NCBI GenBank assembly: GCA_003023405.1
Contig: PXST01000002.1
Span: 12,108 to 76,107, forward strand
Reading direction: 5' to 3'
DNA: 64,000 nt
DNA from: Halobacteriales archaeon SW_8_68_21
Lineage (GTDB): Archaea; Halobacteriota; Halobacteria; Halobacteriales; Haloferacaceae
How positions within the stretch are numbered: position 1 is the first letter of the stretch; each line of letters starts with the position of its first letter. The notes beneath the pieces were generated by a model that was not told the origin of the DNA, made no database searches, and was given only the letters and a program-made list of their open reading frames with translations. The translations under genes were made by a program, and so were the position numbers. This document shows positions 39,613-47,776 of this stretch, in pieces.

Positions 39613-40806
39613 TCACCAGATCTGCTCCACCGCAGACGACCGTGTTTCCGAATCCGAGTGTAGATACTTCATCGTGGTCGTCACGCTCTTGTGCCGAAGT
39701 TGCTCTTTGGCATGGTGTGGCCCGACGTGATTCGCCCAATGAGTCGCCACGCCGTGCCGAATCGAGTACCACGTCACGTTCTTGTTCGTCGGAATCGAGA
39801 TGTTCCCCTCCTCGATGAGTCACTTCAGGAGGTAGTTACACGACTTCGAGCTGTACTGCGTGGCCTTCTTCGTGGGCCATAGCTCGTCTCGGTCTTGGTA
39901 CTTCTCGTAGGTCGCACGCTCATCGAGCCAGCGACTCAGAACGTTGACCGTCCGATTCTTTAGAGTACAGTTCCAGTTCGCCTCGTTCTTCGTGGATTCC
40001 TCTTTTGAAATGTTCAGCTCGTGGGATTCCAGATTTACCCAATCCACCGTCGCCCGACCCACCTCGATGGGTCGAAGCCCGGTGTCGAGGGTAACGGCGA
40101 TCAGCGATGGAACTTTCCACGAGTTCGCCTTCTTGAACTCCTCCGGCCCGATCTCTTCTTTTACAACCTTCTCACGTCGTGCGAGGTAGGTCTTGATGCG
40201 ATTTCGTTCCTCGGGCGACACCGAGTGGTAGCTCTTGAAGAAGTCGTATTTGAGCGCGGCGCTGTATAGCTGTTTGAACGCGCCTCGATGTAGATAATCA
40301 CGCTCCTCGCCGTTCGCTTGGCTCAGGTCGAGGTCGGGTTCCCATTCCCAATCTGTGCCGTGAGTGTGGTTATGATACTTGAAGTACCGCTTGATTACCT
40401 TGATGTGATAGAGAACGCTGGAGTCGATCATCGAGTCCGACATATTCAGCACACGGATGAACCGATCTGCCTCTGCCGGGATGAGTTCCGTCGTGTACCG
40501 CTCCTCGTAGTCCCATAGCCAGCGGAAGATAGTCTCCAGCTTGTAGCGGGTGGACTTCAGGGTGGTGTCGGCCAGCCCCTCGCCCTTCTCGGGGTTCTTT
40601 CCGTAGGTGGCGAGCCACGTCAGCACTTCCTGTTTGAAGTCCCGGTAGTCCCCGAGCATATTCACGCCGAACTGCTCTAAGTCCTCTTTCGTTCGCTTAC
40701 TCACAAGCGGGAAGGAGAACTCGACGTTATCGGGCGCGGGTGGGAGCGTTTGGCTGTTTCCGACGCTTGATGGGAGGTTATCGAGTGGGTCGTCGCGGTT
40801 CACCAC
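39613..40806 (-). pseudogene. Tyrosine integrase interrupted by an in-frame TGA
   Basis: ORF 39820-40806 ends ...NYLLK*; same frame continues LIEEGNISIPTNKNVTWYSIRHGVATHWANHVGPHHAKEQLRHKSVTTTMKYLHSDSETRSSAVEQIW*, containing the RH..H, LRHKS and Y elements. Confidence 0.9.
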
Positions 40807-40989
40807 GCCTGCTCACCACCAAGTTTGTGTGTCTTGACGATTCTTCGAATCGAAATACGGCGGTCTGTTGCCTGTGTAGCGTTGTCGAACATTTGCTCGT
40901 ACCTTCTTGCGTTTGCGAGAAGAACGGAAAATGGGGCTTTAGGGCCGGGAAGCTACGTTTATGATTTACACGTCCCTTGGCTCTTCATA

Positions 40990-41030
40990 GTCCTTACCAA
41001 GGACGCGCTTTACCGCTAAGCTACCCAGGC
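40990..41030 (-). repeat. Orphan 5' part of tRNA-Thr (att site)
   Basis: Perfect copy of bases 37268-37308, lacking the 3' half. Confidence 0.92.
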
Positions 41031-41122
41031 GCAACTCGTCGTTGCGCGGAATCGAGTTTAGGGGTTTCGATTCGTGGGCGCGGCGTCGTGGGATCGCCCA
41101 CGCTCTCGCCGACCGCGTCGAC

Positions 41123-41779
41123 TCACCTGTCGGTCGCGCTGACGGCGTGGTCCGAGATGTCGGCGATGCGGTCGGCGGTCGCCTCCGGCAGCGCGCTGCC
41201 CGCTGGCGGGAACTCGCCGTCGCAGTCCGCCGCGAGGTCGCGGGCGTACGCGAGCAGTTCCTCGGGCGGGTCGCCGCCGACCGCGGTGGTGCCGGCGACG
41301 ACAGCGAGTTCGAGGGCGTCGACCTCGAGGTTGCGGTCGAGCGCGGCCGCGGCGTCGGTGCCCTCGCGGTCGCGCAGCGTCTGGTCGCGGCCGAACGCGC
41401 GAACCACGTCGACCGCGGGGCGGGCGGCGTCGGTACGGGCCAGAAGCGAGAAGCCGCGCGAGACGAGCACGTCGGCGGCGAGGATCTCCATATCCGCGTC
41501 GATGTCGGCGGCGGTCGGCGCAGTCACCCACGGCTCCTCGTGGGCGACGGTGCGGGTAAGTCGCAGCCCCTCGTAGATGAGCTGGACGCCCGCGGCGCGG
41601 TCGGCCACGTCGTCGAGGTCGACCGCCGGCTCCAGCGCGCGCGCGGTGACCAGCGCCAACACGCCGGGGGTCACCGCCGCGTCGCCGAGCCGGGCGTCGA
41701 GGGCCTCGCGGAGCTGTTCGGGCTCGACGTCCGCGAGCGCTTCGCGCGCGGCATCACGCGCTCGCGCGGCATCGTCCAT
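41123..41779 (-). CDS. DUF7114-like haloarchaeal protein
   Basis: 218 aa ORF with clean start/stop. Confidence 0.65.
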   Translation of the reverse strand: MDDAARARDAAREALADVEPEQLREALDARLGDAAVTPGVLALVTARALEPAVDLDDVADRAAGVQLIYEGLRLTRTVAHEEPWVTAPTAADIDADMEILAADVLVSRGFSLLARTDAARPAVDVVRAFGRDQTLRDREGTDAAAALDRNLEVDALELAVVAGTTAVGGDPPEELLAYARDLAADCDGEFPPAGSALPEATADRIADISDHAVSATDR

Positions 41780-41838
41780 TGTCGTTCGGTATACGAGCGA
41801 AGGGCAAAGACCTTTGGAAACGAACGGAATTCCGTCTC

Positions 41839-42603
41839 GTGATCCGAACCCGAACCGACGGCGACGTGCGCGTCGTCACGCTCGACCGGCCGGCGGCGCG
41901 CAACGCGCTCCGACCCGAGGACCTACGTTCCCTCCGGGAAGTCTTCGAGGGGGAGGCGGAGGACGGAACGACCCCGCCGGTGACGTACCTCCGTGGCGCG
42001 GGCGACGCCTTCTGTGCCGGGGCAGACCTCGACGCGGTCGCTGGGCTCAACGATCCGGAGGCCTTCGCGCGGCGAGGGCAGCGCGCGGCCGCCGCAATCG
42101 AGGAGTCCCGATCGGTCGTCGTCTGCGGGGTCGACGGCGCGGCCCGCGGCGGGGGCGTCGAGCTGGCGTTGGCGGCCGACGTGCGGGTGGCGACCCCGCG
42201 GGCGACGTTCGGCGAACCGGGCGTCGACTTCGGGCTGTTCGGGGCCTGGGGCGGAACGGTCAGGCTCCCGCGGGTGATGCGGGAGGGCGACGCGCTCGAC
42301 TTCGCGCTGTCGGGACGCGTCCTCGACGCCGAGGCCGCGCTGCGGACGGGACTCGTCTCCCGCGTCGTCGACGACCCTCGGTCGGTGGCCGACGCGATCG
42401 CCGCGGGCGAGTCCGACGCCCTCGCGGCGATCAAGCGCCGCCTCCGCGACCGACGCGGCGACGAGACGCAGGAACAGGCGGAGGCGGCGGCGTTCGCCGA
42501 CCTCCACGACGCGCACGCGGAGGAGATAACCCGGCGGAACGAGGAGAGAGGGAGCCGCAGCGACCCCGCCGAGCTGCCGTCACGATGTGACAGACTTAAG
42601 TGA
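41839..42603 (+). CDS. Enoyl-CoA hydratase/isomerase family protein
   Basis: LDRPAARNAL, GAGDAFCAGADLDAVAG, GGGVELALAADVRVATPRATFGEPGVDFGLF. Confidence 0.9.
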   Translation: MIRTRTDGDVRVVTLDRPAARNALRPEDLRSLREVFEGEAEDGTTPPVTYLRGAGDAFCAGADLDAVAGLNDPEAFARRGQRAAAAIEESRSVVVCGVDGAARGGGVELALAADVRVATPRATFGEPGVDFGLFGAWGGTVRLPRVMREGDALDFALSGRVLDAEAALRTGLVSRVVDDPRSVADAIAAGESDALAAIKRRLRDRRGDETQEQAEAAAFADLHDAHAEEITRRNEERGSRSDPAELPSRCDRLK

Positions 42604-42633
42604 TTCTCCGGTCAACTGCGAAGCAGGAAGTAC

Positions 42634-42704
42634 GCACCGGTAGTGTAGTGGTATCACGCAACCTTGCCATGGTTGCAACCCGAGTTCAAATCCCGGCCGG
42701 TGCA
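42634..42704 (+). tRNA. tRNA-Gly(GCC)
   Basis: GCACCGG/CCGGTGC acceptor stem, anticodon loop TTGCCAT, T-arm CGAGTTCAAATCCCG. Confidence 0.93.
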
Positions 42705-42804
42705 CTTCCGACTGACTCCGTCAGTCGACGTTTGTCTCACTTCGTTCGACAGACTCCTTTCAGTCGTGCCCCGGCCTGACTCCCGTCCGCTCCGCTCACG
42801 GGAG

Positions 42805-43005
42805 TCTCGGCCGGTGTATTTCTCGAACGAAGTGAGCGAAATCACCGACGAGTCTGAGCGTAGAGCACAGCCAGCGCAGCGAACGAAGCGAGCGAGCAGG
42901 ACTGTCTTTCCACAGTTCGAACCTCGCCCGGTGTACTCTTTTCAGTCGCGTCTCGTCCTGACTCCGGCTCACGACTCTGGGGAGCGTCTCGGCCGGTGCG
43001 TTTCC
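42805..43005 (+). repeat. Three degenerate copies of the tRNA-Gly 3' end
   Basis: tctcggccggtgtatttct (42805), ccacagttcgaacctcgcccggtgta (42910), tctcggccggtgcgtttcc (42987) against tcccggccggtgcacttcc. Confidence 0.7.
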
Positions 43006-43144
43006 CGAACGATGGGGAAACCCCCCGAGTGCGGCGGCTGCGTCGCGGCCGAGTTCGGGTCGCCTCGGGGAGAGCGGCGGCGGACCCCGGTGGCGGCGGC
43101 GGATCCTATCCGTTTAAGCGCACGTGACTATTCTGACAGCGTAC

Positions 43145-44308
43145 ATGGTAGCGATTCTTTTTCTCGTGGGAGTCGCGGTGGCGGCGTTCGTCGGCTACAA
43201 CATCGGCGGAGCGACGACTGGACCGGCGTTCGGACCGGCCGTGGGCGCGGACGTGCTGTCGAAGTCGGGCGCGGCGGCGCTGATGTCGGTGTTCTTTTTC
43301 ATGGGTGCGGGGACGCTGGGACAGCGCGTGGTCACGACGCTCGGCGAGGACCTCGTCTCGGGCTCGAACGTGTTCACGTTGGAGACGAGCATCGTCGTCC
43401 TCTTTTTTATCGGTGGCGCGCTGTTCGTCGGTAACTTCGCCGGCGTCCCGGCGTCGACGTCGATGACCGCGGTCGGCGCGATCGCCGGGCTGGGGCTGGC
43501 GACGAACACGCTCAACTGGGGCGCAATGGGCGAAATCGCGATCTGGTGGCTCGTCGCGCCGATCATCGGGTTCTGGGTCTCCGGGATCGTCGGCCGCTAC
43601 TTCTACTCCTCGATCGACAGCTGGGTGGCGATCGACAGCACCGAGGGCGCGCTGTTCGAGTTCGACCGGACGGGCGTGGTTCCGAAGCCTGTCCCCGGAC
43701 CGAACACGACCCGCCGCGAGCTGTTCGGCGGCTTCGTCGTCGTCGCGATCGGGTGTCTGATGGCGTTCGCCTCCGGCACGTCGAACATCGCGAACGCCAT
43801 CGCGCCGCTGGTGGGCGCGGGTGTGGAGATCCAGCCGATGATCCTGCTCGGCAGCGCCGCGGTCGCGGTCGGCGCGTTCACCATCGCCCGGCGAACGCTC
43901 GACACGCTCGGCAACGACATCACCGACCTCCCGCTGACGGCCGCCATCGTGGTCGCGGTCGTCTCCTCAGGGATCGTCATCAGCCTCTCCGCGGTCGGGA
44001 TCCCCGCCTCCTTCGTGATCATTGCGACGATGTCGATCGTCGGTCTCGGCTGGGGTCGCGCGACCCGCACGGTGACGGTCCGAGAGGGGATCAGAGGCGA
44101 GAAGGAGCCGACGGTCTCCGTCGGCGCGCTGACGGCCGACGAGATGCCGGCAATCGGCGAGGGCGACGCGAACGACGTCCCCTCGGCGTCGGACCTGTTC
44201 AATCCGGGGACGAGCGCGCGCGTCGTGCTGATGCAAAACGTCGTACCGATCCTCTCGACGGTCGGCGCGCTGGTGACGTTCTCTGCTCTCTTCACGTTCG
44301 TCTGGTAA
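43145..44308 (+). CDS. Inorganic phosphate (PiT-family) transporter
   Basis: VGYNIGGATTGPAFGPAVG, FASGTSNIANAIAPLVGAG. Confidence 0.88.
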   Translation: MVAILFLVGVAVAAFVGYNIGGATTGPAFGPAVGADVLSKSGAAALMSVFFFMGAGTLGQRVVTTLGEDLVSGSNVFTLETSIVVLFFIGGALFVGNFAGVPASTSMTAVGAIAGLGLATNTLNWGAMGEIAIWWLVAPIIGFWVSGIVGRYFYSSIDSWVAIDSTEGALFEFDRTGVVPKPVPGPNTTRRELFGGFVVVAIGCLMAFASGTSNIANAIAPLVGAGVEIQPMILLGSAAVAVGAFTIARRTLDTLGNDITDLPLTAAIVVAVVSSGIVISLSAVGIPASFVIIATMSIVGLGWGRATRTVTVREGIRGEKEPTVSVGALTADEMPAIGEGDANDVPSASDLFNPGTSARVVLMQNVVPILSTVGALVTFSALFTFVW

Positions 44309-44335
44309 GACGGGTGGAACGTCCGTCTGATCCGG

Positions 44336-45004
44336 TCAGCGGCCGAACCGACGCTGTCTGTTCTGGTATTCCAAGACTGCGCGGAGGTACTCGCGTCTGC
44401 GGAAGTCCCGCCAGTTCACGTCGGTGAAGTAGAGTTCGGCGTACACCGACTGCCAGATTGCGAAGTCGGAGAGCCGCTCGGCCCCAGTCTTGATCACGAG
44501 GTCTGGCTCCTCGGGGAACAGCAGGCGGTCGGCCACGTCGGCCTCGTCGATTGTCTCGGGAGTTATCTCCCCGTCCGCCACGTCGTGTGCCAATTCGCGG
44601 ACCGCGCCGGCGAACTCCGCCTTCCCGCCGAGACCGACGAGGATCCGGACCGGGGCGTCCGGGCCACCGGGGTCGAGCGAGTCGCCGGCGGGTCCCGCGG
44701 TCGGCTCGTCGGCGTCCGGGCCTCGGACCGCGGTCTCCGCGGGGGCGTCGAGCCGGCGTAGCTCGCGGACCAGCGTCGGGGCGACCGCCCGGTCGAGGAC
44801 GGAGACGGAGACCGTGACGCGCTCGGCCCCGTACTCGAACGCCCAGCCGATCGCCGACGACAGCGTGTCGAACGCGCCGGCGGCGAGGAGGTCGCGCTCC
44901 GTGACGACGAGCGCGACGTGCGCCGGCGGCGCGGCGTCGTGGAGGCGGTGGCGCGTCGCGAGGTACGCGTCGTAGAGACCCACGTGAGAGCGATCCGCTC
45001 GCAC
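44336..45004 (-). CDS. Divergent undecaprenyl-diphosphate synthase (cis-prenyltransferase) family protein
   Basis: C-terminal PDLVIKTGAERLSDFAIWQSVYAELYFTDVNWRDFRRREYLRAVLEYQNRQRRFG. Confidence 0.8.
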   Translation of the reverse strand: MRADRSHVGLYDAYLATRHRLHDAAPPAHVALVVTERDLLAAGAFDTLSSAIGWAFEYGAERVTVSVSVLDRAVAPTLVRELRRLDAPAETAVRGPDADEPTAGPAGDSLDPGGPDAPVRILVGLGGKAEFAGAVRELAHDVADGEITPETIDEADVADRLLFPEEPDLVIKTGAERLSDFAIWQSVYAELYFTDVNWRDFRRREYLRAVLEYQNRQRRFGR

Positions 45005-45033
45005 GTATAAATGGCTTCCCGCCGACGAGGGCG

Positions 45034-45722
45034 GTGTTCAGATAAGGATTGAAAGCTGAGGCGGTACGTTTTCAAAGTGATCTATGCCCGAAAATGACCG
45101 CCTCAGCGGCTGTTTAGACGAGATCAATTTAGAGTTTATGTAGCGAGAAGCAACACCGCGGCTGTTGATGAAGCTCAGTATTCAGCTCCATTTAGCTGGA
45201 CTCTCACTTTCGAATACTATTCGTTTCTTGAGGTATTTGGTGTTAATCGAGTTCGATCGACCGTTCATAACTGGGTTCACAAGGCCGATCTACAGCCAGA
45301 ATCTGGCCGGAGCCCGAATCACGTTGCGGTCGATGAGACAGTGATTCGACTCGACGATGAATAGTATTGGCTGTACGCTGCTGTCGATCCAGAAACGAAC
45401 GATCTGCTCTATACACAGCTTGAGCCAACGACGAATAACGCTCTCGCAGATCGGTTTTTCGCTGATCTCCGTGACAAACACGATGTTGATGACGCAACTG
45501 TTCTCGTTGATGGATCAGCCTCACTTCAGCGAGCCTGTCGCAAACACGACCTCGATTTCAGATACGAACGACATGGAAATCGAAACAGCGTCGAACGTGT
45601 CTTCCGTGAGATAAAACGCAGAACTATGAGTTTCTCAAACTGTTTCAGCAACGCCGAAGCAGAAACTGCTAACGAGTGGCTGAGATCGTTCGCTTTCGCA
45701 TGGAATCAGCTTATCTGAACAC
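45034..45722 (+). mobile_element. Decayed IS6-like insertion sequence
   Basis: 13-bp inverted ends GTGTTCAGATAAG (45034-45046) and CTTATCTGAACAC (45710-45722); interrupted DDE transposase VAVDETVIRLDDE*YWLYAAVDPET...RFRYERHGNRNSVERVFRE. Confidence 0.88.
45084..45717 (+). pseudogene. IS6-like transposase, multiply disrupted
   Basis: MPENDRLSGCLDEINLEFM*REATPRLLMKLSIQLHLAGLSLSNTIRFL; TAG at 45141-45143, frameshift after IRFL, TAG in DDE*YW. Confidence 0.88.
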
Positions 45723-45767
45723 TACCCCGACGAGGGGTTTAATTCGTCGACGCACCTACCGGAGGCG

Positions 45768-46310
45768 ATGGCAGACAGCTACCGCGGGGTGTTCGGCGCG
45801 ATCCCCTACGCGTTCCGCGCGACCGAGTCGTGGACGATGCGCACGTACGCCGCGCTCGGCGCGCTGACGGCCGGGTTCGTCGCGGTCGTCGTCACGCTCG
45901 GGCTCGTCGTCTGGATGGGCGAGACCGTCTCGGCGCAGGGGGGGACCTTCCTCTTCTCGCGGTCGCTGTTCGTGGTCGCCGGCCTCGCCGCCGTCGGACC
46001 ACTGCTCGCCCCGATCCTGTTCGTCGCCCGCCGCCACCGCCGGGACGCCCCCGTCGCGCCGGACTACGACCGGTGGATGGGTGTCGTCGGCTTCTTGTTT
46101 CTCGTCGCCCTGTACCTCGCAATGGTCATCTCGGCCCCCGCGGACCTCCGGGACCCGAGCGGCTCGACCGTGATCAACGCGCTGTACGCGCTCCCGCAGC
46201 TGGCTGGGTTCGTTCCGCCCGTCGCAGCCGCGCTCGCCGTCTTCGCGGCGCACTTCCGGCTCCGCGGCGGGTCGGACGCCGAGGCGACGCCGGAGACCGA
46301 CACGGCGTAG
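45768..46310 (+). CDS. Haloarchaeal membrane protein
   Basis: 180 aa, four hydrophobic segments. Confidence 0.7.
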   Translation: MADSYRGVFGAIPYAFRATESWTMRTYAALGALTAGFVAVVVTLGLVVWMGETVSAQGGTFLFSRSLFVVAGLAAVGPLLAPILFVARRHRRDAPVAPDYDRWMGVVGFLFLVALYLAMVISAPADLRDPSGSTVINALYALPQLAGFVPPVAAALAVFAAHFRLRGGSDAEATPETDTA

Positions 46311-46408
46311 CGAACCGAGCGGCGGCGACGACGCGGCGTAGCGGCGCGGGCGCGGCCGCCGCCCGCGGCTCGAAAGCCGGAAGTCGCCCCAGCGTCTACC
46401 GGAGGGCA

Positions 46409-46879
46409 ATGACCGACGAGAAGGAGAGCACGTTCCTCGTCACGCACGTCGAGAGCGACTCCGCCGTGCTGAAAGATGTCCACGACGGACAGGTCCACAC
46501 GCTGAGTTCGAACCCCGGACTCGACGCCGACGACGCCGTCGAGGCGACCGTCGCCCCCGATCCGCCGATGGAGGTCACCTATCAGGTGATCGAGGTCGCG
46601 GAGCGTCGCTCGCTGTCGATCGAGGAGAGCCCGGAACCGCCGACGGTCCACGAGCGCGAGCTGGCCACGGAGACGCCCACCGGAGAGCTGTCCAGAGAGC
46701 CGCGTGCGGGCGTCGGCGAGGTCCACGTGTTGACGCCGCCGGAGTCGGAAACGGAGGCCGCAGTCGCCGACGTGCTCGACGACCGCGAGGGAACGCTCTC
46801 GCGCGCGGCCCGTCTGGGCGTGAACCGCGTCGAGATCCGGTCGGAGCCGGGCGTCGTCGCGGTGCGATACCTCCCGTAG
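46409..46879 (+). CDS. DUF5812-like haloarchaeal protein
   Basis: 156 aa ORF, ATG at 46409. Confidence 0.7.
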   Translation: MTDEKESTFLVTHVESDSAVLKDVHDGQVHTLSSNPGLDADDAVEATVAPDPPMEVTYQVIEVAERRSLSIEESPEPPTVHERELATETPTGELSREPRAGVGEVHVLTPPESETEAAVADVLDDREGTLSRAARLGVNRVEIRSEPGVVAVRYLP

Positions 46880-46960
46880 CGCGGGCGGTCAAAGCTCAGT
46901 CCTCGCCGACGGCTCACCAGATAAGAAGGCTTATTCGCGCCCGCAGGGGAAGCGGTGTCT

Positions 46961-47776
46961 ATGGTAGCGATCGAGGTGCCGGAAGTCGACTACACCGACT
47001 ACTCTAACCGGCAGCTTGCGGCGGTGCCGCTCGCGTTTCTGGTCCTCGCGCTGGCGATCATCGGCGGGTGGTTCGTCGTCACCGGTGCCCCGGCGAATCT
47101 CGGACTGGAGTTCACCGGCGGCGTCGAACTACGGATCGCGGACGACGGGGACAACGTCGAACTGGTCGTCACCTTTCAGGCGGCCGAGGACGACCCGGAA
47201 GGGCTCGCGAACGACTTGGAGGACCAGGCGAGCGCGGCCGGGCTGACCACGACCGCGGTCGATCAGGTGTCGCCGAGCTTCGCGAGCGACACCGCGCGGA
47301 CCGCGCTTTTCGGCGTGGCCCTCGCCTTCCTCGGGATGAGCGTACTCGTGTTCGCGCTGTTCCGAACGTTCGTCCCTTCGATCGCGGTCGTCGCGTCCGC
47401 GTTCTCCGACCTGGTGATCCCGATCGCGGCGATGAACGTACTCGGGATACAGATGACGCTTGGGACGATCGCGGCGCTTTTAATGATCATCGGGTACAGC
47501 GTCGATTCGGACATCCTGCTGAACGACTCGGTGCTGCGCCGCACCGGCGCGTTCTACGAGTCGGTGAGCCGCGCGATGCGGACCGGGGTGACGATGACGC
47601 TCACCTCCATCGCGGCGATGATCGTGATGGCCGTCGTCGCCTCGGTGTTCGGCATCGGCCTCCTCCGTGACATCGGGATCATCCTCTCGGTCGGGCTGTG
47701 TGCGGACCTGATGAACACGTATCTGATGAACGTCTCGCTGCTTCGCTGGCACAAGTTCGAGGGGGTGAAACGCTGA
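46961..47776 (+). CDS. secF: Protein translocase subunit SecF
   Basis: LGLEFTGGVELRI, GYSVDSDILLNDSVLR. Confidence 0.92.
   Translation: MVAIEVPEVDYTDYSNRQLAAVPLAFLVLALAIIGGWFVVTGAPANLGLEFTGGVELRIADDGDNVELVVTFQAAEDDPEGLANDLEDQASAAGLTTTAVDQVSPSFASDTARTALFGVALAFLGMSVLVFALFRTFVPSIAVVASAFSDLVIPIAAMNVLGIQMTLGTIAALLMIIGYSVDSDILLNDSVLRRTGAFYESVSRAMRTGVTMTLTSIAAMIVMAVVASVFGIGLLRDIGIILSVGLCADLMNTYLMNVSLLRWHKFEGVKR

Larger units (their letters stand above)
37268..41030. mobile_element. Integrated element in tRNA-Thr flanked by 41-bp direct repeats, carrying an R-M system
   Basis: Perfect repeat gtccttaccaaggacgcgctttaccgctaagctacccaggc at 37268-37308 and 40990-41030; AT-rich interior; integrase adjacent to right repeat. 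Confidence 0.9.

Noticed and set aside
45022-45736. CCGACGAGGG as target-site duplication of the IS
   Set aside because: Copies are offset 2 and 4 bp from the inverted ends and the motif is a common word in this GC-rich genome.
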